Part shown: one piece after another, positions 27,625 through 36,047 of the stretch
How the letters are laid out: each line of letters begins with the position of its first letter
How positions within the stretch are numbered: position 1 is the stretch's first letter
NCBI RefSeq assembly: GCF_002159665.1
Contig: NZ_NFJC01000014.1
Span: forward strand, 1-64,000
Length of the DNA: 64,000 nucleotides
Direction: 5' to 3'
From: Desulfovibrio sp. An276
Lineage (GTDB): Bacteria; Desulfobacterota; Desulfovibrionia; Desulfovibrionales; Desulfovibrionaceae
Position numbers and translations under genes: made by a program
The notes under the pieces: model-generated
Seen by the model: the letters and a program-made list of their open reading frames with translations, nothing else
The model's database searches: none
What the model was told of the DNA's origin: nothing

Positions 27625-28061
27625 GGCGATTGACTTGGGTTGCGAAAGACGGGACAGGAGGGCTGGCTTTTGGCAGTCAGCGCGTGAAAGAAGCGCTTTT
27701 TTTGCGCCCCCTTTGTACGTCCTCGCCTGGGGGGAAAAGCAGCACAAAGAGCAATGCACGGTAGAATGTTTTCTGCATGGCAAAATTCTACGCAAGGTGG
27801 GAAAAAGAGACAAGAAAGGTTTTTTGTCCGGCAAGGTCTTCCCCAAAGCTTGCGCCTTTGGGGGAATTTTGGGAAAAGCGGGGCGGTATACCTTGAGAAT
27901 TTCCTGTTTTTTTTCAAGGGAAAGCCTCTTGGGACAAGGCATGCGGGCAGCAGGGAAGCTTTTGGGGACTGGAGAGTCTGCGAAAAAAGCGAAAAAAACA
28001 GGCAAGAAAGTGCCACAATCAGGCAGATTCTGGACTTTTTTGGGGGTGCGAGGCTTTGAGT
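27625..28061. other. Intergenic region upstream of the efflux operon
   Basis: No gene seen. It holds a 7-bp inverted repeat GTAGAAT (27761-27767) and ATTCTAC (27785-27791), a possible repressor operator for the pump, and a hairpin CCCCAAAG/CTTTGGGG at 27841-27863. No regulator gene is adjacent. Confidence 0.4.
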
Positions 28062-29963
28062 CTAGCCCTTGCGCCCTGGTCTTCCGGATTTTCTGGGGCT
28101 TGCCTTCTCCCTGACCCTTGCACCTGTCTCTGTCTCGCCAGTGGTTCGTTCCCGACCGTAGACTTCTTCCGCGCGTCTGCGAAAGGTTGCGGGATCGATG
28201 TAGGCGTGCTGCGTGGTCCTGCAGAACTGGGCTATGTGGCGGCAGTTCAGCCAATCGCCTAGTCCAAGGTACTGCCCGACAAGGCTTGCCAGTGTCTTGT
28301 GCATCACACAGCCATAGGCACTCCCGAACTGGAGCCCAATGTAGGCAAGGGCAGCCAGATCGCCAGTGTGGCCTGCCTTCATGATGATCTCGGACAAAAT
28401 CTTCGCTGGAGTCTCCATGACGAAGTGCCCCTTGTCCTTCAGTTCGTTTCGGTAGGCCTTGTCCGCATCCGGGCTGTCCAGCATGGCTATCTGGCAGGCT
28501 ACGGCTGCCTGGGCCAGCATATCGTCGTAGTCGCCCAGGGTGTGCAGCCTTGAGAGGAGATTGTCCAGAACGTGCCTTGGCGTGCGCCCATCCATGGTGC
28601 GCTCAAGCTCAATCAGGGTGTGCAAAGTCCAGCAGCGCAGGCTGTGGAGCTGTCTGCCATGGGCAAGCCAGTGGCTTGCCCTGGCACTATCCCTGTTGTA
28701 GCCGTACAGGCCAAAGTGGTTGATTGCTGCCAGGGTGTCGCAGGCAGGCACAAAGCCCTCGTTTGCCAGAGCCTCAAGCCTTCTCAAGGTCGATCCTGTC
28801 GGGCGGGGAACGGGCTTTTTGCGCGCGTGGGCGAGAATGGTGCCCATGACGTTCATGAACACGGCTTCCGGGGTACGCATACAGGGATCGTTGAAGCCAT
28901 TCGTCTCTTCCTGGCCCCCACCGTCGCGCATACCCTCGTAGAGGTAGCGCGCGTAGAGGCTCGGGTCCCCCAGACGCGCGGCCGTCTGTATGAGGCGAAT
29001 GAAGGTCACGTGATCCTTGTCGTCGGGCAGGACTTTCAGGAAATACTCGGCCAGTCCCACATGGGAGGCAGCGTGCATCTGGCTGCAGCCGTACTCAAGG
29101 ATACGCCTTGCCTCGTCGATCTCCGCGTCCGATTCCGCACAGTCCAAAAGCATGCGCGCATAGGTGCAGCCTGCGTCAAGGCTTCCGGCAAGCCAGGCCT
29201 TGCGGTGCCAGAAAAGGGAGCGATCGATGTTGCGCGGAAGGATGCGCCCTGTCTGGTACTGTTTGGCAAGAAGGCTCATGGCGTCTGTCATGCCCGCGAG
29301 TGCAGCAAGGCGCAGCATCTCGATGGCCGGCTCCAGAAAGTCGTGGGAGAGCTCTTCGGGCAGGACAGTGGTGTAGATGGAGATGAGGATGCGCAGACAT
29401 TCCCAGCTGCGCAGGCGAACACCCTCAAGAAGCTGGACAAGAAGCACGTCCACCTGGTTTCTGGCTGCCCTGAACCTGCCCTCAAGATAGGCCTGGCCCA
29501 GGAGGATTACGGCAAAAATCGAGCCCTTGCGCGCGTAGGAAGCAAGGGTGCGGATTCTTTGCCCGGACTCTTCCAGGGAGCTTTGCAAATCCTTTGTAGT
29601 CCAGCTGCCGACGAGCTGGTACATGGCAGGCCAAAAGTTCCTGTCTGCCAGTTCCTCAAGGGTTTGCGCAGCCCTTGCGTAGCCTGCTCCCCTGGGATCC
29701 CCGTAGTCCCGCACTGCCAGAACGTAGGCCGCGAGCATGGAACCCTTGCCGGCAAGGGCGGAAAGCTCTGCATAGCCCCTTGACCTGTCCTTTTGTCCGA
29801 CAGTCATGGCAAGCAGGATCTCCCTGGCCCTGTCGTCGTCAGGCGTAGCCCAGGACGATTTCAGAAAGTCCGAGATAAGCTGGGACGCCGGGGGGACTCC
29901 GTAGTAGAGCCGTATGGCACCCATGTTGTGGTAGTGTCTCGAGACTTTGCTGGCTTTGGGCAT
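28062..29963 (-). CDS. Sel1/TPR-like repeat protein
   Basis: 633 residues, all helical, with repeated units of 36-40 residues of Sel1 type (for example LAALAGMTDAMSLLAKQYQTG and the WHRKAWLAGSLDAGCTYARML unit). No signal peptide. Such solenoids mediate protein-protein contacts; no partner can be named. AGAGG lies upstream of the ATG; the longer frame overlaps the next gene and was rejected. The last 25 residues are very basic. Confidence 0.7.
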   Translation of the reverse strand: MPKASKVSRHYHNMGAIRLYYGVPPASQLISDFLKSSWATPDDDRAREILLAMTVGQKDRSRGYAELSALAGKGSMLAAYVLAVRDYGDPRGAGYARAAQTLEELADRNFWPAMYQLVGSWTTKDLQSSLEESGQRIRTLASYARKGSIFAVILLGQAYLEGRFRAARNQVDVLLVQLLEGVRLRSWECLRILISIYTTVLPEELSHDFLEPAIEMLRLAALAGMTDAMSLLAKQYQTGRILPRNIDRSLFWHRKAWLAGSLDAGCTYARMLLDCAESDAEIDEARRILEYGCSQMHAASHVGLAEYFLKVLPDDKDHVTFIRLIQTAARLGDPSLYARYLYEGMRDGGGQEETNGFNDPCMRTPEAVFMNVMGTILAHARKKPVPRPTGSTLRRLEALANEGFVPACDTLAAINHFGLYGYNRDSARASHWLAHGRQLHSLRCWTLHTLIELERTMDGRTPRHVLDNLLSRLHTLGDYDDMLAQAAVACQIAMLDSPDADKAYRNELKDKGHFVMETPAKILSEIIMKAGHTGDLAALAYIGLQFGSAYGCVMHKTLASLVGQYLGLGDWLNCRHIAQFCRTTQHAYIDPATFRRRAEEVYGRERTTGETETGARVREKASPRKSGRPGRKG

Positions 29964-30028
29964 GAACGACCTCTGTGGGGAGTGCCGGGGTTTGGAAAAA
30001 TCCTGGTGTCGAAACGCGCGAAAAGGGT

Positions 30029-30334
30029 TTAGTTGCCTGTCTGGTTCTGGGCCTGGCCGCCTGCATGGGCGCAGGAAGAGCCGCAGGAGGAGCAGGGGGA
30101 CATGCCCCTGGCAGCCATGGCCTCTGCGCGCTTCACATTGTTCACAAAGGCCTGGTTGACCGGCCCTACCTTGTAGGGGAAGGGATTTTTCTTCAGGGGG
30201 CTCGGCATGGTAAGAAGGCGCCTTGTGTTTTTGCTCTTGCACTCCGGGCAGCAGGGAAGGTCGTTGTCGTCGTCAAAGAGCAGTTCTTCAAAGTGCTTGC
30301 CGCAGTCTTCGCACTCGAAATCGAAAAGGGGCAT
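30029..30334 (-). CDS. FmdB-family zinc ribbon protein
   Basis: 101 residues. Begins MPLFDFECEDCGKHFEELL with a CxxC, followed by CCPECKSK, the single zinc ribbon of the FmdB family. The C-terminus has CSSCGSSC, a further possible metal site. The function of these small proteins is not established. GAGGG upstream of the ATG. Confidence 0.85.
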   Translation of the reverse strand: MPLFDFECEDCGKHFEELLFDDDNDLPCCPECKSKNTRRLLTMPSPLKKNPFPYKVGPVNQAFVNNVKRAEAMAARGMSPCSSCGSSCAHAGGQAQNQTGN

Positions 30335-30886
30335 GGATATTCCCTCGTTGTAGCGTTGCAGGTTGTGGGACGTTTCCCGCATGGCCCCGGGCTGGCTTGT
30401 TTTGGCCGCCATGCCGGGCTTTGGGAAAACAGGGCATCCGTAAGTTGGTAGAATCAGCCCGACCTGTTAGCACACAAGCCCCTGAAAGGCAAAATGAGCA
30501 AAAAGAGCAATTTCGGCAAGGCTTTGCCAGTGGTGTCCGAACCCTTGCCGATGGGTGCGGCACAAGTCTCCCAGCTCTGCCCCTGCCCACGAATGGCCGG
30601 TTCGGCCCGGAGGAATTGGTCGGGCACAGGCGAAGAGAATTGTTGGGACATGCAGTCTTTTGCGATCATGAACTTTTTTGAGGTGAAAGGCCCTTGCCAT
30701 CCTCAATAGGAAAGCTTTCCCTGGCTCGGGTGTTGACGGACAGTGCTTTTCGTTCCAAGATTGTAACACATGGCTTGCACGGGGTCCCTTGGGCAAAGCC
30801 CCTTTGGGGCGAAGCGCCAACCTTGTCTTGTTGTGCGCAAAGACCCTGTGCGTGGCTAATCCCCATCTATCCATTCAGGAGCGGTT
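30335..30886. other. Intergenic region, no gene seen
   Basis: About 550 bases between divergent genes. Open frames lack start signals and family resemblance. TTGACG near 30733 could be a -35 element for the small acidic-protein gene, but the -10 is poor. Confidence 0.3.
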
Positions 30887-31108
30887 ATGACGAGCGATCA
30901 GCAAGAACAGCTGGCAGAGGCTTTGGATCATCTCGATCAGGCACGGGCCATTTTTTTGGAACTGTCCGAAACCCTCATGGAAAGCAGTGAACGGGATCCC
31001 GAGGACGAGGACGAAGAGGACGCTTTGGCCCTGGCGGATCAGTTTGAGAACACCACTGTGACCATCGAGGAAATCATAGCCTCTTTCGAAGATCTGCGTG
31101 ACAACTGA
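30887..31108 (+). CDS. Small acidic protein of unknown function
   Basis: 73 residues, strongly acidic (a DPEDEDEEDA run in the middle) and predicted fully helical with a coiled-coil-like heptad spacing. GGAGCGG lies a few bases before the ATG. No family recognised. It is followed by two strong hairpins and then the phosphatase gene. Confidence 0.6.
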   Translation: MTSDQQEQLAEALDHLDQARAIFLELSETLMESSERDPEDEDEEDALALADQFENTTVTIEEIIASFEDLRDN

Positions 31109-31116
31109 TCCATGTC

Positions 31117-31193
31117 GGGGGAGAGCCGAAGAGCTCTCCCCCGGGAAGCAGGCGGGATGATTTTTGCGCCAGGGAAGGCGCAAAAGCTCTCCC
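31117..31193 (+). promoter_or_regulatory. Two hairpins with a competing third strand
   Basis: Stem one pairs GGGGGAGAGC (31117-31126) with GCTCTCCCCC (31133-31142). Stem two pairs TTTTGCGCC (31162-31170) with GGCGCAAAA (31177-31185). A second GCTCTCCC at 31186-31193 could replace the 3' strand of stem one. It lies just ahead of the phosphatase gene and could be a terminator/antiterminator pair or plain intercistronic structure. Confidence 0.4.
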
Positions 31194-31224
31194 GGGCAAA
31201 CAGCAACCCTTATCGGAATTTTCC

Positions 31225-31869
31225 ATGCAAGCCCGCTATCCCTATGTCTTTTTCGACCTTGACGGAACCCTGACCGATTCCGCTCCGGGCATCCTCAATT
31301 CCTGCGAGTATGCTCTCTCGCGCCTTGGCATAAGCCGTGCGCGCGAGGACATGTATGCCTTCATAGGCCCGCCGCTGCTCGACACCTTTACGAAGGTGAC
31401 AGGGAGCCCCGACCTTGGACAAAAGGCCCTTGTCCTGTACCGAGAGTACTTTGCGGACAGGGGTATTTTCGAAAACAGCGTCTACCCTGGCATAGGGGAG
31501 CTTTTGCGGGAGCTTGCGGCAGCAGGCTGCAAAAACGTGCTTGCCACGGCAAAGCCCCTAGTTTACGCGCAGCGCATTCTCGAGCATTTTGGCCTTGCCG
31601 GGTATTTTTGCTATATAGGCGGAGCGGATCTGAATGGTCCCGTGCGCACAAAGTACGGTGTCATAGAGCGCGACCTTGCGACTACTGGTGCAAACCCTGC
31701 CTGCGTGCTCATGGTGGGCGACAGGCGCGACGACGTGGACGCAGCGCAAGGGCTTGGGATAGCCACCGCAGCCGCTGGCTGGGGTTATGCCGAGGAAGGC
31801 GAGGTGGATCACGCAGACTTTGTCTGCGCAAAACCGGAAGACGTGTACGCCATAGCCCTTGGACGATAA
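31225..31869 (+). CDS. HAD-family phosphatase, phosphoglycolate-phosphatase-like
   Basis: 214 residues. Motif I FFDLDGTLTDS with the nucleophilic and acid aspartates, motif II near VLATAKP, the conserved lysine before motif III, and motif IV VGDRRDDVDAA. Cap region C1 type. The family acts on phosphoglycolate, nucleotides or pyrophosphate; which one here cannot be told. ATG at 31225; the next gene follows 34 bases after the stop. Confidence 0.85.
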   Translation: MQARYPYVFFDLDGTLTDSAPGILNSCEYALSRLGISRAREDMYAFIGPPLLDTFTKVTGSPDLGQKALVLYREYFADRGIFENSVYPGIGELLRELAAAGCKNVLATAKPLVYAQRILEHFGLAGYFCYIGGADLNGPVRTKYGVIERDLATTGANPACVLMVGDRRDDVDAAQGLGIATAAAGWGYAEEGEVDHADFVCAKPEDVYAIALGR

Positions 31870-31903
31870 GCGGATTTTTTCCGCACAGAAGGAGGGAAGC
31901 CCC

Positions 31904-32236
31904 ATGAAGAAGGTAGGCATTATCCGCTGTCAGCAAACCGAGGACATCTGTCCTGGTACAACGGACTTTCTTACAGTGGCCCAGGGCAAGGGCAGCTTTG
32001 CGAGCCTTGGCGAGGAGTGTGAAATCATGGGCTTTGTGAGCTGCGGGGGCTGCCCTGGCAAGCGCGCAGTTGCCCGCGCCCAGATGCTGGTGTCGCGCGG
32101 GGCAGAGGCCATTGCCCTTGCTTCCTGTATGGGCAAGGGTGCGCCCATAGGCTTCCCCTGTCCGCATTTCGAACAGATCTGCAAGGCCATCCGCGCAAAG
32201 ATAGGCGACGTGCCCCTGCTTGAGCACACGCACTAG
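31904..32236 (+). CDS. CGGC domain protein
   Basis: 110 residues. Contains FVSCGGCPGK, the motif that names the CGGC domain (PF08821), further cysteines near RCQQTEDIC, SCMG and PCPHF, and an N-terminal KKVGIIRC. It probably binds a metal or Fe-S cluster; function unknown. GGAGGG precedes the ATG. Likely transcribed with the phosphatase. Confidence 0.8.
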   Translation: MKKVGIIRCQQTEDICPGTTDFLTVAQGKGSFASLGEECEIMGFVSCGGCPGKRAVARAQMLVSRGAEAIALASCMGKGAPIGFPCPHFEQICKAIRAKIGDVPLLEHTH

Positions 32237-32403
32237 AAGCGCAGCTACCTGTATTTGGGCAATATCAACTGCGTAGTTGAGAAATAGGAGAATTGCAGCA
32301 AGAATACGGTTACTGGCAAAATCTCTTGATATGCAGGATCTGTTTTTCATATAATGGAGTACATATTATGTAAATATCGCTTGATGACCTGCGTAAACAA
32401 ATA

Positions 32404-33978
32404 TTGGCAGGAGAAGACGGAACTCACCAGTTCAAGGAGAATATTACAAATCCGGAATCTCTTGCTGCCGAGATAGTTGCCTTCTCAAATAGTGAAGGCG
32501 GATACATCTATATTGGTATTTCGGATCAGGGTGAAATCAAGGGGCTCAGCCAGACTAATATTCGTAGAATAAATCAACTGATTGCAAATACAGCAATAAA
32601 TAATGTAAAAAACCCAGTTAATGTAAAAACACAGAATGTTGTATTTGAAGACAACAAGGTTATCATTGTTCTGTATGTACCCAAGGGTAACGACAAACCA
32701 TACTTTGACAAGAATGGTATCATCTGGTTCAAGGTAGGTTCTGACAAGCGTCGCATATGTTCCAAGGAGGAACTTCGACGCATATTTCAGGAATCTCATC
32801 AATTTCATGCAGACGAGATGCCAACAAAAGCTGGTCTGGAGAGTCTGGACAAGTTGTTGTTCCGTGATTTTCTGGAAAAAACATACAAATACAAATTCCC
32901 TGATTCACCAGAGGAACAGATTCGCTTACTGAAAAATCTCAATCTGGCGACACAGGACGGGAAGCTGAACCTTGCCTGTGTGCTTATGTTTGCCTTGCAT
33001 CCTGAGCGCATAGTTTCCCAGTTTGGGGTAAAGGCAATACGCTACCCGGGCAATAAAATTCATACAGACCAGTATATTGATAGCGAGGATTTTTCAGGGA
33101 CTATCGAGAAAGTCTATCAGGACTGTTATGCCTTTATCATGCGTAATCTGCATAAAATACAGGATAGTCAAGGCATAAATTCCCCGGGCATTCCGGAAAT
33201 ACATCCTGTTGTTTTGGAAGAAACGCTGGTCAATGCTCTTATACACAGGGATTATCTGATTGACTCGCAGATACGGATTTTCATATACGATGACCGTGTT
33301 GAAATCATCAGCCCAGGGCATTTGCCCAACAACCTGACAACAGAGAAGATAAAAAGCGGGAATGTGGTTTTGCGCAATCCCATTCTGGCTTCCTATGTCG
33401 CAAAGGGAATTCTCCCGTACCACGGCCTTGGAACGGGTATCATAAGATCTCTGGATGCGTGCCCTGATATTATTCTTGATGATGACAGGGACGGGGATCA
33501 TTTTACCGTAATCATTCCGCGAAGAAATGCCGAAAGACTGGCTTCCTTGACCGACTGGGAGAAGGATATTTCTAGAGCGGAGAAACCGGCTTCGATGTCG
33601 GAAGAAAAATTCAGGCTGTCGGAAGAAAGTTCGGAGAAAGGCACCCTAGGTTCGGAGATAGGTTCGGAGAAAGGCGCCCTGGGTTCGGAGATAGGTTCGG
33701 AGAAAGGTGCCCTGGGTTCGGAGGTAGGTTCGGAGAAAGGCACCCTGGGTTCGGAGAAGGGTTCGGAGAAAGGTACCGAAGGTTCGGAGATAGGTATCGG
33801 AAGTTCAGAGAAAATCCTGGAGATCATCCGCAAGGATCCGACATCATCTGCCCGCGATATCGCAAATCAGCTCCAGATTTCCTCTCGTGCAGTCGAAAAA
33901 CACCTTGCCTCTCTTCGCCAAAAAGGAGCCATTTATCGCATAGGCCCCGCCAGAGGAGGCAGTTGGGGGCTTCGCTGA
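32404..33978 (+). CDS. AlbA_2-domain / ATP-binding transcriptional regulator-like protein
   Basis: 524 residues from the TTG at 32404. N-terminal AlbA_2 domain (QFKENI, then AFSNSEGGYIYIGISDQGEI), HATPase_c_4-type region (ALIHRDY, VEIISPGHLP, GLGTGIIR), a linker of five 11-residue repeats, and a C-terminal winged helix (SARDIANQLQISSRAVEKHL). The domain normally starts about ten residues earlier; the frame is open back to 32374, but the only ATG with a ribosome binding site, at 32368, is followed at once by TAA. So translation must start at a rare codon, or the gene was inactivated recently. The gene is much richer in A+T than its neighbours, pointing to horizontal transfer. Confidence 0.75.
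   Translation: MAGEDGTHQFKENITNPESLAAEIVAFSNSEGGYIYIGISDQGEIKGLSQTNIRRINQLIANTAINNVKNPVNVKTQNVVFEDNKVIIVLYVPKGNDKPYFDKNGIIWFKVGSDKRRICSKEELRRIFQESHQFHADEMPTKAGLESLDKLLFRDFLEKTYKYKFPDSPEEQIRLLKNLNLATQDGKLNLACVLMFALHPERIVSQFGVKAIRYPGNKIHTDQYIDSEDFSGTIEKVYQDCYAFIMRNLHKIQDSQGINSPGIPEIHPVVLEETLVNALIHRDYLIDSQIRIFIYDDRVEIISPGHLPNNLTTEKIKSGNVVLRNPILASYVAKGILPYHGLGTGIIRSLDACPDIILDDDRDGDHFTVIIPRRNAERLASLTDWEKDISRAEKPASMSEEKFRLSEESSEKGTLGSEIGSEKGALGSEIGSEKGALGSEVGSEKGTLGSEKGSEKGTEGSEIGIGSSEKILEIIRKDPTSSARDIANQLQISSRAVEKHLASLRQKGAIYRIGPARGGSWGLR
33631..33795 (+). repeat. Five 33-base tandem repeats inside the AlbA-domain gene
   Basis: Five in-frame units coding for SEKGxxGSExG, differing at a few bases. 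A minisatellite of this kind can change copy number by slippage without breaking the frame, altering linker length between the ATPase-like part and the winged helix. Confidence 0.85.
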
Positions 33979-34014
33979 CAAGCTTCAGCCGGAAATCCGG
34001 ACATGGGATACAGA

Positions 34015-34051
34015 AAGGGGACGGTATGGCCATCTGGCCTAACCGTCCCCT
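34015..34051. terminator. Bidirectional terminator
   Basis: AGGGGACGGT pairs with ACCGTCCCCT, with the inner pair TGGCC-GGCC; it separates the convergent AlbA-domain gene and the following minus-strand gene. Confidence 0.7.
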
Positions 34052-34081
34052 GCATTTTTCCCGATTCCGGGGCATGTGTTG

Positions 34082-34477
34082 CTACTGCTTTGTCTTGGAG
34101 TAGATGAGCGATTTGTCTATGCCGTCCAGCATATCGTCGTTCTCCATGGCCTTGTCCATATTGTCCATGTTCTCCAGCACATCCAAAAGCCAGTCCACCA
34201 TTTCTCTGGCCGCTGTCTTGTTCATGTAGATGCGGGTGTGGATGGTGCGCACTATGTTTGTGTTGAGCTCGTCGCCTGCCACAAGCTCGTCCGTAGGCGC
34301 GTGGCCGGACTCGTCCAGGGACATGTCCAGATCGCGGTCATAGTTCTCGCTCTGCGAGAAGAATTCCATCTCGACTGTGTCGGGGCCGGAAACGCCTCCG
34401 TACACGCCATGGGCAACCCTGGGCTGAAGGCCCTTGACCCTGTGGTAGCTCAGGGTGACTTTTTTCAGATTCTGCAT
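34082..34477 (-). CDS. Conserved-looking protein of unknown function
   Basis: 131 residues. Contains VYGGVSGPDTVEMEFFSQSENYDRDLDM and a helical C-terminus rich in Met, Asn and Asp. AAGGA precedes the ATG. No domain recognised; cytosolic by composition. It lies 61 bases behind mltA and is probably in the same transcript. Confidence 0.55.
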   Translation of the reverse strand: MQNLKKVTLSYHRVKGLQPRVAHGVYGGVSGPDTVEMEFFSQSENYDRDLDMSLDESGHAPTDELVAGDELNTNIVRTIHTRIYMNKTAAREMVDWLLDVLENMDNMDKAMENDDMLDGIDKSLIYSKTKQ

Positions 34478-34538
34478 ATGTGTTTCCTTGTTGCTTGTCC
34501 CTGATCCCGGGCTATGCAGTCCGGATTTCTTTGGCTTT

Positions 34539-35678
34539 CTAGCGCTTCAGCAAGAGCCAGGCAGGGCCTGCCGCATCGAGATTGCTGGCAATGTAGTTGG
34601 CCCTGTCTCCAGAGCCACAGTAGATGTCTATGCGGTTGCGCTTGATGGCTCCGCCCGTGTCCTGGGCAAGGCCTATGCCCCGCAGGGGGGCAGTAGTGTA
34701 CGTCTGGTCCGGAACGTTGACACCAAAGGCCACGATGCCGCCCAGGGGCAGAAAGGTTCTGTCCACGGCCAGGGAAATGTAGTCGTCCACTGTCTGGTTT
34801 ATGGCCCCCACAGCGCCCCTCGTGCCAAATCTGAAGAAGACATAGGAGGGGTTGGCAAAGAAGATCTCGTGTATCTTGTCCGGATTGTCCTTGAACCACT
34901 GGCGTTGTTCTAGCACATCCCCGCTGTAGAGCACGTAGCCCTTTTCGCGGATGATGCGCCCCGAGGCCCTGTACTTGTGGCCGTTTTGCCCTGCATAGTT
35001 CAGATAGGCCGTAGTGCCATCATCGAAGATCACCTTTCCGGAACCCTGGATTTGCAGAAAGTACACATCAACGGGATCCGCCCAGGCAAGCTCGAGATTT
35101 CTGCCTGCAAGGACCTGTCTTGGCCCGTCAATGGCCTCGCGGCTGTGGAAACGCCGCCCCCTGCTCCTGATTTTCTTGAGTTCCGGCGGAACTGCGTAGA
35201 TGGCCTGGGTATATTTGCCGGCCTTCTTCCTGCTCGCCATGATGGTAGGCTGGTAGTAGCCCGAATACTTTATGCCTCCGTCCACTTCAACCCAGCGGAA
35301 CTTTTCATTCAGAAGGGAAGGCTCGCTGTCGAGACGAGGCAGGAGCGTTCGCAAAAGCTCAAGGCTTTCCACAAGCTCGCCCCAGGTTACCTTCAGATTC
35401 GGCCTTGCGACCGCAAGGCCATCTACGGGCTTGGACTTTGCGTACGCAATGGACTTTCTGATGGTCGGGGCCATTTCCCTGAAGGAAAGGAGTTCTTGGT
35501 TTTGGGGCTTTAAGTATCTGGCGAAAAAGTCTGGCTTTTCTCCCAGGGCCACGGCAGGCCCGTAGGGCGCAAATCTTGCTACGTCTGTGTCGGACTTTTT
35601 GGCAGAGCAGCCGGCAAGGAGGATGAGGCAAAGAAGGAGAAGGCCGGATATCCGGAATTTTTTTGGAAAATGGGACAA
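34539..35678 (-). CDS. mltA: Membrane-bound lytic murein transglycosylase A
   Basis: 379 residues from a TTG start; no ATG gives an intact signal. Lipoprotein signal with lipobox LAGC at the inner end. MltA domain: GYYQPTIMASR, ADPVDVYFLQIQGSG; C-terminal 3D domain: PLGGIVAFG and LAQDTGGAIKRNRIDIYCG with the catalytic aspartate. It cleaves glycan strands of peptidoglycan at the outer membrane. Confidence 0.9.
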   Translation of the reverse strand: MSHFPKKFRISGLLLLCLILLAGCSAKKSDTDVARFAPYGPAVALGEKPDFFARYLKPQNQELLSFREMAPTIRKSIAYAKSKPVDGLAVARPNLKVTWGELVESLELLRTLLPRLDSEPSLLNEKFRWVEVDGGIKYSGYYQPTIMASRKKAGKYTQAIYAVPPELKKIRSRGRRFHSREAIDGPRQVLAGRNLELAWADPVDVYFLQIQGSGKVIFDDGTTAYLNYAGQNGHKYRASGRIIREKGYVLYSGDVLEQRQWFKDNPDKIHEIFFANPSYVFFRFGTRGAVGAINQTVDDYISLAVDRTFLPLGGIVAFGVNVPDQTYTTAPLRGIGLAQDTGGAIKRNRIDIYCGSGDRANYIASNLDAAGPAWLLLKR

Positions 35679-35817
35679 GGGTTCACCCCGACCGCACTGG
35701 GCATGAGGTTTTGGGCAGGCAAGGGGCTAAAGGCCCATGGCTTGCTTTTCCTTGCGCTTTGTAGCGCTTGGTTTGGGAGAGGGGACCTTTGAAGGATCCC
35801 GAAAGACAACGGATTGC

Positions 35818-35851
35818 AAAAAAGGCCCATGCAGGATGTTCCTGCAGGGCC
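35818..35851 (-). terminator. Terminator behind the tRNA gene
   Basis: GGCCCTGCAGGA pairs with TCCTGCATGGGCC (one bulge) and is followed on the minus strand by six T residues. Confidence 0.8.
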
Positions 35852-35867
35852 TTCTTGGCTGCATTTG

Positions 35868-35944
35868 TGGTGGCCCCGGCGTGAATCGAACACGCGGCCT
35901 ACTGCTTAGGAGGCAGTCGCTCTATCCGACTGAGCTACGAAGCC
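35868..35944 (-). tRNA. tRNA-Arg (anticodon CCT)
   Basis: 77 bases including the encoded CCA end. The acceptor stem GGCTTCG pairs with CGGGGCC (two G-T pairs); D arm with GCTC-GAGC; anticodon stem ACTGC/GCAGT around the loop CTCCTAA; T arm with the GTTCGATTC loop. Anticodon CCT reads AGG. Confidence 0.95.
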
Positions 35945-36047
35945 ATGTGAGGGGAAACTTGTAGCCAATGACCTGCTCTTTGTCAAGGCTTGGCAAATTT
36001 TATGGACATTATATTGTAATGTATTGCAATTACTGGTAAAAATGCGG

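Noticed and set aside
33631-33795. Regular repeats that might suggest a CRISPR array
   Set aside because: The repeats are adjacent, without spacers, and in frame within a coding sequence.
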